DNA from: Tachypleus tridentatus
Lineage: Eukaryota > Arthropoda > Merostomata > Xiphosura > Limulidae
Assembly (NCBI RefSeq): GCF_004210375.1
Contig: NC_134834.1
Span: 162,521,290 to 162,585,289 of the forward strand
Reading direction: 5' to 3'
Length of the DNA: 64,000 bases
Each line of letters begins with the position of its first letter. Position 1 is the first letter of the stretch. A program made the position numbers and the translations under genes. Of the stretch, positions 47,708 through 59,559 are shown one piece after another. The notes under the pieces were generated by a model. The model made no database searches. It had not been told where the DNA came from and saw only the letters and a program-made list of their open reading frames with translations.

Positions 47708-50700
47708 AATGACTAGCTGACTTCCCTCGAATCTTACACTGCAAACTTAGGAACGGCTAGCGCAGATAACCCTCGTGTAGCTTTGCGCGAAATTAAAAAA
47801 ACAAAACAAAAAACCACTAGTTTGGGCTTTCGACCTACAACTTGAGAGTAGCGTGTTCTCGTTCCACCAAACATGCTTACCATATCAGCCGTAAGGGCGT
47901 TATAATTTTACAGTAAATCCCATTATTCGTTGGTAAGCGACTAGCCCAAAAGTTGGCAGTGATGATTAGCTACCTTCCGTCTAGATTATTATTTGTAATG
48001 AGGCACAAAACGACACAAAGGGCTACCTATGCTCTGTCCACAACAGGTATCGAAACCCGGTTTTTAGCGTTGTAAGTCTGCAAATATACAGTTGTGTCAC
48101 TAGGGGGTCTCTAAATTATCGCAGATAGCCCTTGTATCTTTTTTTATGTGAAAATCCACTTAGAAAAGAAATACGAACACCATAGTTCGAAGAGGTATGA
48201 ACCTAGAAACCTAAAATTTCCCAACCATACTGTCTCCTTGATGTGAACCTGAGTATTATTACTTATCTTTTCCACATGCATTCGTACATGCGCTTGCACA
48301 TGTTTGTAATGAAGTAGGCTTGTGAAAAACAACATGGAAAATAATTGTTTATTTACAGTACAAAATATCAAAATGAACTCTAAAGGTGTAAACCTGGATA
48401 TTATATTACTTATTCACGTGCGTGCGAGCATCTTTTCAAAGAGGCAAGCAATCGAAAAAACACATAGAGAAGAAATGCTTAAAATATTCTCCTTATTCTA
48501 ACACATGACATTTATTTTCAGCTTTCCATACAATTAATTTGACATAGTTTAACGGACACTCCGCCGAACTTCAAAGTATTTTCTTACATCAAACTAAAAG
48601 ACTTTTGTAGAACATCAATTGCATCTGTCCTGTACAGGATTTTGAATTCTTATAGTGTCTAGGGATACACAAAGTACTATTCAAAACATGTTTATATTAT
48701 GTAACTGAGCTACCATTTCATTAAAGTTGCTTAAGAAAGACATAAAAATGAAAAACAGGTAACGTGAACCACATAATAAGGAAATAATGCAAAATTCGTT
48801 TGTAATGAACAGGTTATAAATGTTCATATTGTGTTTTAAAGATTAGTAGAATTAGAAATGTTCAGAATTCTATTCTATGGCAAAAGAAAGTCAATGCATG
48901 TATTCTTGTATTCTGCATAATTAAATGCCATCAGCCAGTTATCTGTCATATATATCAAATTATACAAATTCTTTGAAGCATTATTTACGCCGAGTATTTA
49001 TGATGGAATCGACAACAAGCGCGCGTTGTAAAAAAACACAAGTGTAGGAAACAACGTTCCGTAAACCTTCTATCTTCTCTACGCTTGTTTTTTAACAGAC
49101 AGTTGCCGTCCTTTCCATTATGCTTATCATATATAAATCTTTTTTGTAAAACAACAGCGTCTTTCTCACAGCCGACAACGCTCAAGACTTTAATATGATT
49201 AGTAAATCCAAGAAACTTATTTACTATTTGTACACAAGAGTTTTGTTTATATCTTATTTTTCCGCATTAGTTTTATCCTGGCCCTCATTTCTCTGTATTT
49301 CTAGTTTTAAAATTGTTTCTACAGCTGAGTTAATATGTTTTTGTCAACAAGTCTTTCCCTGCCTTATTGAAGCGTAATTTTTTCATTCTCGAAGGCTTCT
49401 TTTCCATATCAGATTAACCAGACAAATATAACAAGCTTACGCATTAACTCAAGCCTTGGATTCCGCTCTCGTGAGCCACTTAAAATCTCATCTGTCAACA
49501 AACGTCTTCTTGTCTACACCATTGAAAATAAAGATATTGAATGCACTGTGTTCTAACAGTGTTTCAACTTCATTGGTCAAATAACAACCAGAGGAAGGTT
49601 TTTAAATTCCACGCTTCATTACCTAAAGTGTTCTACACCCTAAATCAGATGAATAGTATGTTTTTCATTGAATTATGATCTTTGGTTTTATTCCTTTATT
49701 TGCGTTTAATAAGGTTCATCATTTGACCAGATTCGAAAACAGGGTTATAATATGTTTTCAACCTCCGTGCTTTCTTATTAACTACCTTTGAGTTAAGTTT
49801 GAACTTTATGAACAGCAATGAATTGGTTTGATGAATTTTGCAATAACTTTTTTATTTGAGGAAAATTTGCGTTATCTGTCCCTAATTTAGAGGTGGTGGA
49901 CTAGAAGAAGTATTTATTTGTTTGTTTTGAATTTCGCGCAAAGCTACGAGTGGACTATCTGCGCTAGTCGTCCCTAATTTAGCAGTGTAAGACTAGAAGG
50001 AAGGCAAAAATTGAACACCACCCACTGCCAATTCCTGGGTTATTCTTTTACCAACCAAAAATAGGATTGATCGTCACATAATAATGCCACCACTCTTAAA
50101 AGGGTGAACATATTCAGTAGCAGGATTCGAACCCGTAAATGCAGAATTGTGAGCGAGTGTCCTAATCACGAGACCATATCAGGTCCTTGAGAAGCAGAAC
50201 CCAAAACCCGGTCCATTCGAAATTTTCTCAAAGATCTTCGAACTGCTAGACCAACCAAAATCTAAATCTTCAGGCGAACATTCTCTCATCGACAGACGTC
50301 ACACCTTTCATCCTCATGTTGTTTATAAAATAAATATATGCAAAAGGTTCAAATAAACTATTTGGAAAAAATTGGGAGACTATGATTACGAAACATATGA
50401 GACTATACAAGATTTTTTATGGAAGTGTGAGAAGAGGAACGGAAAATTCAAACGTCTATCAGAGATAGCCCTCCCTAACTTAGCACTGTAAGACTAGAGG
50501 GAAGGCAGTCAGCCATCACCACACACTGCCAACTCTTGGGCTACTTTTTATCAACGAATAGCAAAATTGACCGTTATATTATAACGCCTCCACGGCTGAA
50601 AGGGCGAGCATATTTGGTGTGACGGGGATTTCGTACCTGCGACTCTTAGATTAGGAGACGAGCGCCTTAACCATCTAGCCATGCTGGGCCAAAGTAAAGA

Positions 50701-50965
50701 GAACTTTGGTTCTATCTATAGACAACAATACTGTCTATTTGTTAGTAACAAATTTACCGTTTTTGTTGTTTTTTATGGTTCACGAAGTTTGATTTACCTA
50801 AAATCTTTGTGAACGTTTTCGGTATTATATAATTATGTATACTCTAACGAATTTACTATTCTGTATTTATTTTAATAGCGATGTTTGTTTTAGTTAAATA
50901 TATATTTAGAAATGCGCGTAACTTATAGTGTTAAATGAGTGTTGCGAAATTCTCGCATATTCTCT
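47708..50965. repeat. Array unit 4 (3,258 bp, same deletion)
   Basis: It shares the unit 3 deletion (junction at about 49490) and most unit 3 variants (GGGCTACCTATGC, TGATGGAATCG, ATGGCAAAAG), so units 3 and 4 descend from one deleted unit. The array ends where TATTCTCT runs into unique sequence (AAATTTGAAGAAG). Confidence 0.97.
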
Positions 50966-52540
50966 AAATTTGAAGAAGATTTTCCAGTGTAATAATCAAC
51001 AATGCGCTACGTGCATAAGTAGAATATTGTTGTCATTTGAACTTTCGCGAACCTAAAGCTTATAAATTGACGAAGCAAAAGAGACAGTTTTCGTAATATT
51101 TTTGGTTTGCTACAGTTAGTATACAATAAACCTCGGAAGCTCTAACTGTGAATAACGCTTATCAATCGAGTACTACAGATATTTGACAAAGAACTTTTAT
51201 AGCTTTCGATGTCGTAAACCGTTGAACTTCAAAGAATTAACTTCAGACATCAATACTTCTAAGATGAAATTCGTCAGAGAAGATTCAACTTGTAAACGAA
51301 ATGAGGCAGTCATTAAGTGACATGTAACAATATCAACATAGAATTAATTCGTTCATCGTGAACCGTCTATAAAATATTCAGTTCCAGAACAGATTGAAGA
51401 CTCAGTATTGTCTATTAATTTGTAAACCTTTTGCCTATAAATTATTACTTATAATAACCGTTACTATAAATTGTATTATTATTTGTTTGTTAAAATACAT
51501 TTATGTTAAGAAAGAAAATTGCGTTCACCAATCCTGTTCATAAATGTCATAAATTCGATACATATCGACATTCGATTAATTTCTGAATTAAATTTTATGG
51601 CTATTTGAAATCACAGAAACTCGTCCGGCATAAATTATATGTAACAATACCAAGGAATTGAAAGGCGCTTATCTTTACAGTATATGTTTTATTTTTCTCT
51701 AAGCAGAGGCAAATTTCGCCAGTACACCGTTTAGTTTTTTCTGAAACTTTCACGTAGTTATAATGCTATTCTCTCACTGTTGCACAATTTACATCATTAG
51801 CGGTTCATCGAGAAGTGTTAGGGCTTAAAGAAGTAAAAGTCAATGATCGATCCCTGCGATAAGTACAGCGAAGATAGCCCATTATACAGCTTTGAATCGA
51901 ACCAAAAAGAAATAATGTAACTGTTAGATGGCGTAATCCATAAACAGGTAGTAGTAAGAAGTTCTGAGAAGCAAGGCAAGCAATAACATCAAAAATGTGA
52001 CCGCTCACGTAACTATAATTATGACGTAAATAATACGAAAACTTAAGTACATGCTGGAACAGGTGCACTGGTTGAAACACTCATTTCAGTTTTAATTCAT
52101 ATTCAGTTTTCTAAATATAATATAAAAGAACCAAGGATCATTTTATTAAACTTCTTTCTTAAACAACTGCAGAAACTCAGGGTTTGTGTTATCTCCATTC
52201 AGACGTACGTGTATGTAATTTGTAATAAATTATGTGGCTCTTATCAGTTTAAGCAAGCATAATCGCTTCCTCATTGAGGTTTATTTCTAACTTTTGTTGA
52301 AGAACTATGGGGAATAAATTTGCAAACTGCCTCAAGCTATTAACTAATAAAAAGTGCACTTAATAATTGCGCTAGATTAAGGTCGAGAAAGAAAATGGAA
52401 AATATAATTACACAAATTATAAATAGATTAACATCTTAATCCCATCTGTGAGGAGATGATGAACAATTGTTATGTTCGACAGCCATTAATAACGGGCTGA
52501 AGATTTCGTAATCTGTCTCAGTTGTGTGAGTGTTTCTGTT
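50966..52540. other. Right flank of array, no gene recognised
   Basis: AT-rich. A degraded SINE B-like piece may lie at about 51853-51905 (GATAGCCCATTATACAGC). The minus frame at 51805-52080 shows no recognisable domain. Confidence 0.45.
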
Positions 52541-52747
52541 AGGCTCAGCATGGCCTGGTGGTTAAGGCACTCGACTCGTAGTCTGAGAGTCGTGGGTTCG
52601 AATCCCCGTCACACCAAAAATACTCGCCCTTTCAGCCGTGGGGACGTTATAATGTTCGATCAATCCTACTATTCGTTGGTAAAAAGAGTAGCCCAAGAGT
52701 TGGCAGTGGGTGGTGATAACTAGCTGCCTTTCCTCTAGTCTTACTCT
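52541..52747 (+). mobile_element. SINE A, 3'-truncated, joined to a retroelement end
   Basis: Complete head (GGCTCAGCATGGCCTGG, B box GGTTCGAATCC) and body, but it stops at CTCTAGTCTTACTCTTCGGT and continues into a different module (52748-52940). Confidence 0.88.
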
Positions 52748-52940
52748 TCGGTCATTCCGACACTCAGTTGCACAACCCCTCCTAAAAATGTGGTCAGCTT
52801 CCGGTCAGTTACCTCTTTCTTTCTTTGTGAACCTGACGATGACCGAAGAAGGTCGAAACGTTGTTCGCTCTTCTACGTAAAATATTTTCTCAACCCAAAC
52901 GAGCCGTTTTTGTATATATATTTCTCTACAAGTGGGTTTT
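52748..52940 (+). mobile_element. Retroelement end with hammerhead-like core
   Basis: Contains CTGACGA at 52833, a stem GACC...GGTC, GAAACG at 52855-52860 and a CGTA near 52876, in the order of a type I hammerhead ribozyme. Penelope-like elements are known to carry such ribozymes. Stem I is not convincing here, so it may be decayed. Confidence 0.4.
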
Positions 52941-53279
52941 CTCGACATCACTGATTAGTTAAAGCTTTGTTCCGCTTGTAACATAGTTTAAGTTCTAACA
53001 CATTACCCTGAAACAAATAATGGTTAAATTAATTTCAACTGTCTTTGTAATGTTTTCTTTAGTACCAACATTATCGCAATAACTACACCAAGTATATATA
53101 AGCTTTTTCTCCACCAAGTACATAAGCCAAAAACTGAGATAGCTCTATTTATACGGAGCCTATTTGTATTTCATATTATTGAATTGAAATAAAATTTTAT
53201 TCGTTATATTACAATATTGTGAAGCACCGCTGTAGGCATTAACTTATATCACAAAGTTTAACAAGTTTTCCGTTCTGAA

Positions 53280-53900
53280 CATTTGGCACAACAACATATT
53301 AAAAAATTAGCAAAAATTTAAAAAGTGTCTAACTTTAAGCTGCAGAACAACATTGTAAGTTTATATATTAATAGCACCGTAAAGTTTAGTCCCAACTAAA
53401 CTAAAGTGACAAAAATCGTACATAGGTTATTGAAATTACAGTATTATTTTATTTCTTTATGGAATATAAACCATACTTAATAAAGGCTTGATTAATGTTA
53501 ATGGATTTACAGATTTCGGTGTCTGCGGTTAGAACTCTTTTGCATTGTTCTAGAAATCCTATATTTATAGAAGTACATAATAATTTGACCATAAAGGTTT
53601 TGTAATCTTCTACTAGTTAAGAATAATACTTTTCCTTACGAGTGTTATATTATCCTCACCCTAACCCTAGTTCCTATCATCTTCCTCACCATACTTTACT
53701 CAGCTGAAACAACTTCTGTAAAATGTATATTTTCTCCAAACTACCATTGATCCTCGAACAACTGAAAGCCTATTTAACCAAGTATAATGACGTAACTCAT
53801 TTTCCTAATTCTCGATAGATGTCACGTGATCGCGAACGTTTGTTTTCAATATTGCGCAAAGCTACACGAGGGCTATCTGCGCTAGCCGTCCCTAATTTAT
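53280..53900. repeat. Left arm of a large inverted duplication
   Basis: This segment matches, as reverse complement, 55993-56625. Shared blocks include ATTCTCGATAGATGTCACG, CACCCTAACCCTAGTTCCTA, CTTCTACTAGTTAAGAATAA and AATAGCACCGTAAAGTTTAG. The arm includes the tail end of the SINE at 53843. Confidence 0.9.
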
Positions 53901-54110
53901 CAGTGTAAGACTAGAGGGAAGGCAGCTAGTCATCGTCACCCACCACCAACTCTTGGGTTACTTTTGTACAAACGAATAGTAGAACTGACCGTCACATTTA
54001 AAAGCTCCCACGGCTGAAAGAGCGACCATGTTTGATGTGACAGGGATTCAAACCCGTGACCCTCAGATTGCAAGGCGGATGTCTTAACCACCTGATGGTC
54101 ATGCCGGGCC
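53843..54110 (-). mobile_element. SINE A, minus orientation
   Basis: Full-length; the head end reads CATGCCGGGCC at 54100-54110. Its 3' tail lies in the left arm of the inverted duplication. Confidence 0.92.
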
Positions 54111-54921
54111 TTCATCGAATGTTAACCACACTTTTGCTTTTCATTCACTATTTTAATTACTTGCATATTTTATCAAACGAAGTACATATTACAGCGATGT
54201 AGTGTTATTTAACTTCAAGGTATGTTGTTAATGTGTAATGAAGATAAACTGTGGAAGTCCAAGCTAATAGGATATCCAAATTAACGTTTGTTTTAAAATA
54301 CCTTTGTACCTTTATTAACAGAAATGTATGTCAGCACGACAACACCTCACTTGAATGTGTCTTCCAGCTTGATGATATACTTGGTTTTCGTGTCATAAAA
54401 CAATAATAATAACAATAACAAAAAACACTTTCACGTCCGTGGAATTAAACTGTAGGAAGGATTTTAAAATCTCAAAATATTAAATCTTGATATTTCAGAT
54501 GGTAGTGTTGTTAAAGAGCATAACCCTCCAATAAGATTATTGCCCCCAGAATATCGCGGTAGAAACGCCCCGTGTGTGTGTAGTTATGCATTTCACTTGT
54601 GACTGAAAAACTGTCGGACCGCTTTTCACCCAACCTGGCATGAACCCTTATGCCCTCCCCGGGGGAGTGATATAAGCGAGGTAGACTTTTGGATTTGAAT
54701 CCACTATATCGCCCCAAGGGCGTTGTGTTTTACCCTGTGTTGAGTAGGTACACCAATGAGCAGTTACATAAATGGTAGTTCGCCGCCTAGATTTTATGAA
54801 CTTAGGTATACTTATAAGCAGAATTTGTGTAGCTTCTTCACATTTATAGAACGTTGTTTTCTTTCATTTACTAATAATTTGAAAAGAAGACTGAAATACA
54901 TCCTGTGTAAATATATATATA

Positions 54922-55662
54922 CACTGCTGTCTACACGACACAGTGGAGGAGGTTCCATCATGATATGACGTGTTCCTTCCATGGAACAATGGAGCTTCAG
55001 GTTATACAGGGGCGTCAAACAGCAGCTGGCTTCATTGGCATATTGGAGAGAGCATCCTTATTGACTGAAGGTCTCGCTTGTGTAGAAATGACTGGATCTT
55101 TCAGCAAGACAACGCTACAATCCACAATGACCGCAGGACAAAGGACTTTTTCATGGCAAATAACGTGATTCCTTTGGACCATCCAGCGTGTTCGCCCGGA
55201 CTGAACCTCATTGAAAATGTTTGGGCGTGGATGGCAAGGAAAGTCTATAGAAATGGACATCAATTCCAAACAGTGCATGATCTTCGTGAAGCCATCTTCA
55301 CCACTTGGAAGAACATTCCAGCCAGCCTTCTGCGAACACTTAAATCGACCATGCCAAAGCAAATGTTTGAAGTTATTTGCAATGACGGCCGTGCAACTCA
55401 CTATTGAGACCACTTGTTGGGCATTTCCTACCCTGTTTAGGACTTCATTTTGGTATGGTCTTAAACTTTTGATCAGCTAGTATTTAGGCTAATTGCATAG
55501 TGTTCACATTTTCCCTATTAAATGCTAAAAAAGTTATTTTTTATTTTCCCTTTTTTTATTTTCATTTTTCAAAGCTCTACTCAAATAAGTGGTTGAGTCT
55601 AACAACGCAAAATGCATATTTTGTCTTTATGTTCATTGGCCTTAAGATTTTGGCCAGCAGTG
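54922..55662 (+). mobile_element. Tc1-type transposon, internally deleted, 741 bp
   Basis: Ends are CACTGCTG (54922-54929) and CAGCAGTG (55655-55662), each flanked by TA, the Tc1/mariner target. The right terminus has the longer Tc1-type form GGCCTTAAGATTTTGGCCAG; the left keeps only about 8 bases before jumping into coding sequence, so the promoter side and the 5' half of the gene are gone. Confidence 0.85.
54941..55407 (+). pseudogene. Tc1 transposase, C-terminal half (DD34E), broken
   Basis: It begins near HSGGGSIM and CSFHGTMELQVIQG (about 54941-55010). After a frameshift near 55075 it reads WIFQQDNATIHNDRRTKDFF, then HPACSPGLNLIENVW, ending ATHY with TGA at 55405-55407. The second catalytic D (QQDN) and the E (LIENVW) are separated by 34 residues, which is the Tc1 signature; the first D and the DNA-binding domain are lost. 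A stop also lies near 54965. Non-functional. Confidence 0.9.
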
Positions 55663-55992
55663 TATATATTTATCTATGAGGAAGAAAAACTAAAAATTAA
55701 CTATTTGAAAAAAATAATATAATAAAACACTGCATGGAACAAACTGAAAGATACTTTAATAATTTCATGACTCTTTTGATATTCGACATTGAGAACAATG
55801 ATGCATAAGCTCGAAAATGATGACTCAAATTAATCGGCGTCTAAAACATAACTCGTCTATGATAAAAGTCCAGAAATAAGCACCAAAACTGTTGATTTCC
55901 TATAACGTTTCAGGATTTCTTTATTCTAATGAATATTGTTTTGTTAGTTTTTGTTATAATTCGTTTGAATTTAATTCAGTTATAACCTTGCA

Positions 55993-56625
55993 GCCAGTCT
56001 AGCGCAGATAGTCCTAGTGTAGCTTTGCGCGAAATTCCAAACAAACAAACAAATATTCGTGACATCTATCGAGAATTAGAAAAATGAAAAGGCGTTATGC
56101 CATTATATCTGGATAAATAGGCTTTCAGTTGATCGATGATCGATGGAAGTTTGGAGAAAAAATATACATTTTACAGAAGTTGTTTCAGCTGAGTGAAGTA
56201 TGATGAGGAAGATGGTAGGAACTAGGGTTAGGGTGAGGATAATATAACACTCGTAAGGAAAAGTATTATTCTTAACTAGTAGAAGATTACAAAACCTTTG
56301 TAGTCAAATTATTATGTTTATTGTCAGAGTATTTCTTTAAATACAGGATTTCTAAAATAGTGCAAAAGACTTCTAGCCGCAGACACCGAAATCTATAAAT
56401 CTATTAACATTAATCAAGCCTTTATTAAGTATGCTTATATTCGATAAAGAAATGAGTTAATACTGTAACTTCAATAACCTATGTACTTTTTTTTTCGCTT
56501 TAGTTTAGTTAGGACTAAATTTTACGGTACTATTAATAAATATATTTACAACGTCGTTGTACGACTTAACGTTAGACCCTATTTAAACTTTTGCCAATCT
56601 TTTAGTATGTTGCTGTACAAAATGT
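55993..56625. repeat. Right arm of the inverted duplication, with SINE A tail
   Basis: Reverse complement of 53280-53900. It opens with the last 60 bases of a plus-strand SINE A (55993-56053, TCTAGCGCAGATAGTCC to CAAACAAACAAA), the mirror of the SINE tail in the left arm. The rest of that SINE is absent on this side. Substitutions are scattered through the arm, so the event is not recent. Confidence 0.9.
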
Positions 56626-56653
56626 CTACTAAAGTATATTTATTTTATGCCAT

Positions 56654-56765
56654 TAAGCACAAAGCTACACAAAGGACTCTCTGTGCTCTACCCACCACGG
56701 ATATCAAGACCTGATTTCCAGTGTTATAAGTCTTGTAAACATACCGCTGTGCCACTGGGGAGCAA
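56654..56765 (-). mobile_element. SINE B, minus orientation
   Basis: AAGCACAAAGCTACACAAAG, CCACCACGGATATCAAGACC and CATACCGCTGTGCCACTGGG. Confidence 0.8.
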
Positions 56766-57038
56766 ATTTTATTTACATTCCTCTTTTTACATCCGTTGAT
56801 ATGAAATGCTCGCTCGTTTCCAGGACAAACAAAAACAAAGTGTTATTATTATTGATCGATTAAAGTATTATCATGTATATATCTTTAAAAAATGCAAGTT
56901 TTTGAAGTTATTAATTTCAACATCTTAAACGAGAATCTAGGTCAACATCTAGTTTGACCTATGTTAATAACAGATCGATAAATATCAACGTTCAGTATGA
57001 TCAACGTTAATCATATAATAATCATAATATAGACCAAC

Positions 57039-57084
57039 GACATTACGGGTTGAGTGCCTTAACCATCTGCCAATGCCAAGCCTG
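57039..57084 (-). mobile_element. SINE A head fragment
   Basis: Only the tRNA-like head is recognisable, from ATTACGGGTTGAGTGCC to GCCAAGCCTGGG. Confidence 0.7.
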
Positions 57085-57089
57085 GGGGA

Positions 57090-58230
57090 GAGGAGATCCC
57101 TGCACTGACTGTGGTTGGAAAAGGCTATTGTGATAGTGAGATATATCCACATACATTAGTACTCTAATCCGTTATTATCCTTTTACCATCATTAGCATGG
57201 CTGTATTTTACAACATCCTCGAGCTTGCAATCTATGTCAAACTTGCACTTCATTTCTTGAGCCCTCCAAACATGACACAGAAAACATCAGCAATGAGGAT
57301 TTTGAATCTTTTAACTCACTAGGTGCAATAGGTGCTGTTCAAGTGAAAGCCTAAAACATCATATGACATGAAAATATTCAAATATTTTTTAATATTGCTT
57401 CTAGTTGATGTATCTTGTTGACCTAGTTGCTACCAGATGGCAGCACAAAAAGACAGCCCTTGCCTATCATGTAATTACTTGAAAACGAAATATCAAATGT
57501 TGTATTCTGTATTGTAACCACATTTATTTTTTTTTTGCGATTTTGTGGTGACTTCATTCATGCTGGACAGCATTATATAATTATTATTTCTAGAAATGTC
57601 AATTTTTGACGAGTCTTCTAAGAGAGTTGCTTTCAGCTGTCAGTTTCAACGAGTTATCATTTTTTACCTATTATTTAATTGGTATCTATCTTTTCATTGA
57701 CAAACTGTATTTTAATCGGTTTCGCAACTGAAGAAATATTGCTGTAAATTTTCGGTAAAATGTTAAAAAAGACATCAAAAGAAGTCTTACCTTCCCATTC
57801 AAGTACCCTTAAATTAGGCTTAGTAGTTCAGCAAAAAAGTGAAATAGAATGAAATATTTCTAAGAAAGTATTGAAATCCTTATTGAACTACAAGTTGTAC
57901 AGTAAGTTACTCCCAAAAAATAAAATACTCTCTCTCACACAATAGCTTCAACTTTTCATTTTATGTACTTCAATAACTTACCAGTCTATAACTACAACTA
58001 TTTGTTAGTTATACTACTATATTAAGATGTAATTTTCCGAATTGTTTGGTTAATTACATATTACTTCTTGTGTCCGTATTTAGTTGGGTTTTTTTCAACA
58101 ACTTTTGTTTGATTAACAAACTTCAATTAAGATTATTTCATTAAAAATAAAGTAAAAATTGGAGAGCACAGACATCGGATATCTTGATCGTATAAAAATT
58201 TTAATTTTTTGCATGAGAATTAGTCATGGT
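57090..58230. other. No gene or repeat recognised
   Basis: AT-rich intergenic-type sequence with no supported exon. Confidence 0.45.
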
Positions 58231-58242
58231 TTAGTAATTAGT

Positions 58243-58513
58243 CTTTTTTTTTAATTTCGTGCAAAGCTCCGCGAGGGCTATCTGCGCTAGCCGTCATTAA
58301 TTTAACAGTGTAAAACTAGGGGAAAGGCAGCTAGTCCTCGCCACCCACCGCCAACTTTTGGGCTACTCTTTTACCAACGAATAATGGGACTGACTCTCAC
58401 ATTATAACGTCCCCACGGCTAAAAAGGCGAGCATATTTGGTACGAGGGGGATTGGAACCCGCAACCCTCAAAGTAGCAGTCGAGAGCCTTAACCACCTGG
58501 CCATGCCGACCCG
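58243..58513 (-). mobile_element. SINE A, minus orientation
   Basis: Full-length. Target duplication GTAATTAGT at 58234-58242 and 58514-58522. Confidence 0.93.
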
Positions 58514-58529
58514 GTAATTAGTGTAACGA

Positions 58530-59330
58530 CCTTAAATATTTTGATCTCAGTATTCATGACCGATCAACCAGCTTGACATACCTTCTTAGCCTGTTATTAA
58601 ACCTGCATTATCACCTAACCTCTCCTCTCTAGCAATCGAGTAAGACTAGTAAGTCTATGGGACTATAATACAAACTAACGAACCATCTTTACCTGCGTGT
58701 CGGAAAGTCAAAGGTTCGAGCGAGCCAAGATTTGCGGTTGACCACACTCCACACTTTCAGCTGAGGGTAAGGTTAGCAATCGTGCAAAATTGTTTTTACT
58801 GACATGCAACCAAACAATGGTATTTATATACAAATATACTGACACTGTATATTGTTTTTACTGACGTCATTAAAATAAACTAGTTTTTGCTCTTTATGAT
58901 TTTATTCACAATGTTAAAATGTGATTTTTTGTGCCTGTCCGTAAATTTACAGATGACTGGCAACTCATGCTAAGAGATAGCTTTAAACTGTAACAGTAGG
59001 TGAATGTTCGTGACTCTGGACAATATTTAAAAATTACGGGTAGATATGCCTGAACTTTAGGTCTCTGATCAGGCCGTTCAATCCACGTGTTTTAAGAGAC
59101 ACAGTTCGAGTTGAAAACACCAAATCGTAACTTATTTTCTAAATCTTGCTACTGTACTTCTGGTACACAGCGCGTAGAACATTTTAACACCGTACAGTAG
59201 GTATTTGATTTTAAAACCCGCCTCAGAGCTCAGCTATTGGTGGAACGACCTTAGTAAACTTTGAACTCCCTGCTTGTTTCAGAAAGAGAAACTGGGGGAT
59301 AAAACACACAAAAAGGAGGAGCTAGAGGGC
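58530..59330. other. Upstream region of the CD36-family gene
   Basis: No exon recognised. Probable distal promoter of the gene starting at 59440. Confidence 0.4.
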
Positions 59331-59340
59331 TAGAAATGAA

Positions 59341-59349
59341 TATAAATAG
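59341..59349 (+). promoter_or_regulatory. TATA box of the CD36-family gene
   Basis: TATAAATAG lies 91 bases before the ATG at 59440, which predicts a start of transcription near 59370 and a 5' leader of about 70 bases. The upstream 60 bases are purine-rich (AAAAAGGAGGAGCTAGAGGG). Confidence 0.55.
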
Positions 59350-59439
59350 CAGAATAAAAGACTAAACCTATGAAAACGACTTTAACAGAGAGAGGGGACG
59401 GTTAAATACTCAGGAAACGTTCTACTTTTCGCAAACAAA

Positions 59440-59559
59440 ATGGGCATTTCTCCAACAGTAAAGTGTAGTCTGCTAATTATTGTCGGAGCTTCCACGGCAG
59501 TAACGAGTATCGTCATGTATTTCGTCTTCCCTCTAATAATGAGGAATGAAATCGAAAAG
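59440..59559 (+). CDS. CD36/scavenger receptor class B family, first coding exon (partial gene)
   Basis: Forty codons from ATG, ending ...IMRNEIEK with a consensus donor GTAGGT at 59560, phase 0. CD36-family proteins (CD36, SR-B1, LIMP-2, insect croquemort and SNMP) start with a short cytosolic piece, an N-terminal membrane helix, and a polar stretch ending in an EIEK-like motif before the ectodomain. This exon shows exactly that: MGISPTVK, helix at about residues 9-32, then MRNEIEK. Such proteins bind lipids, lipoproteins or microbial ligands, or carry out lysosomal sorting; which subfamily cannot be told from this exon. No second exon (expected to continue the start of the ectodomain) was found before 64000, so the first intron exceeds 4.4 kb. 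Confidence 0.72.

Noticed and set aside
35899-48371. A 75-residue minus-strand frame present four times (35899, 40392, 44887, 48144)
   Set aside because: Its repetition only reflects the tandem array. It has no domain or signal I can recognise, and the whole unit, not this frame, is conserved between copies.
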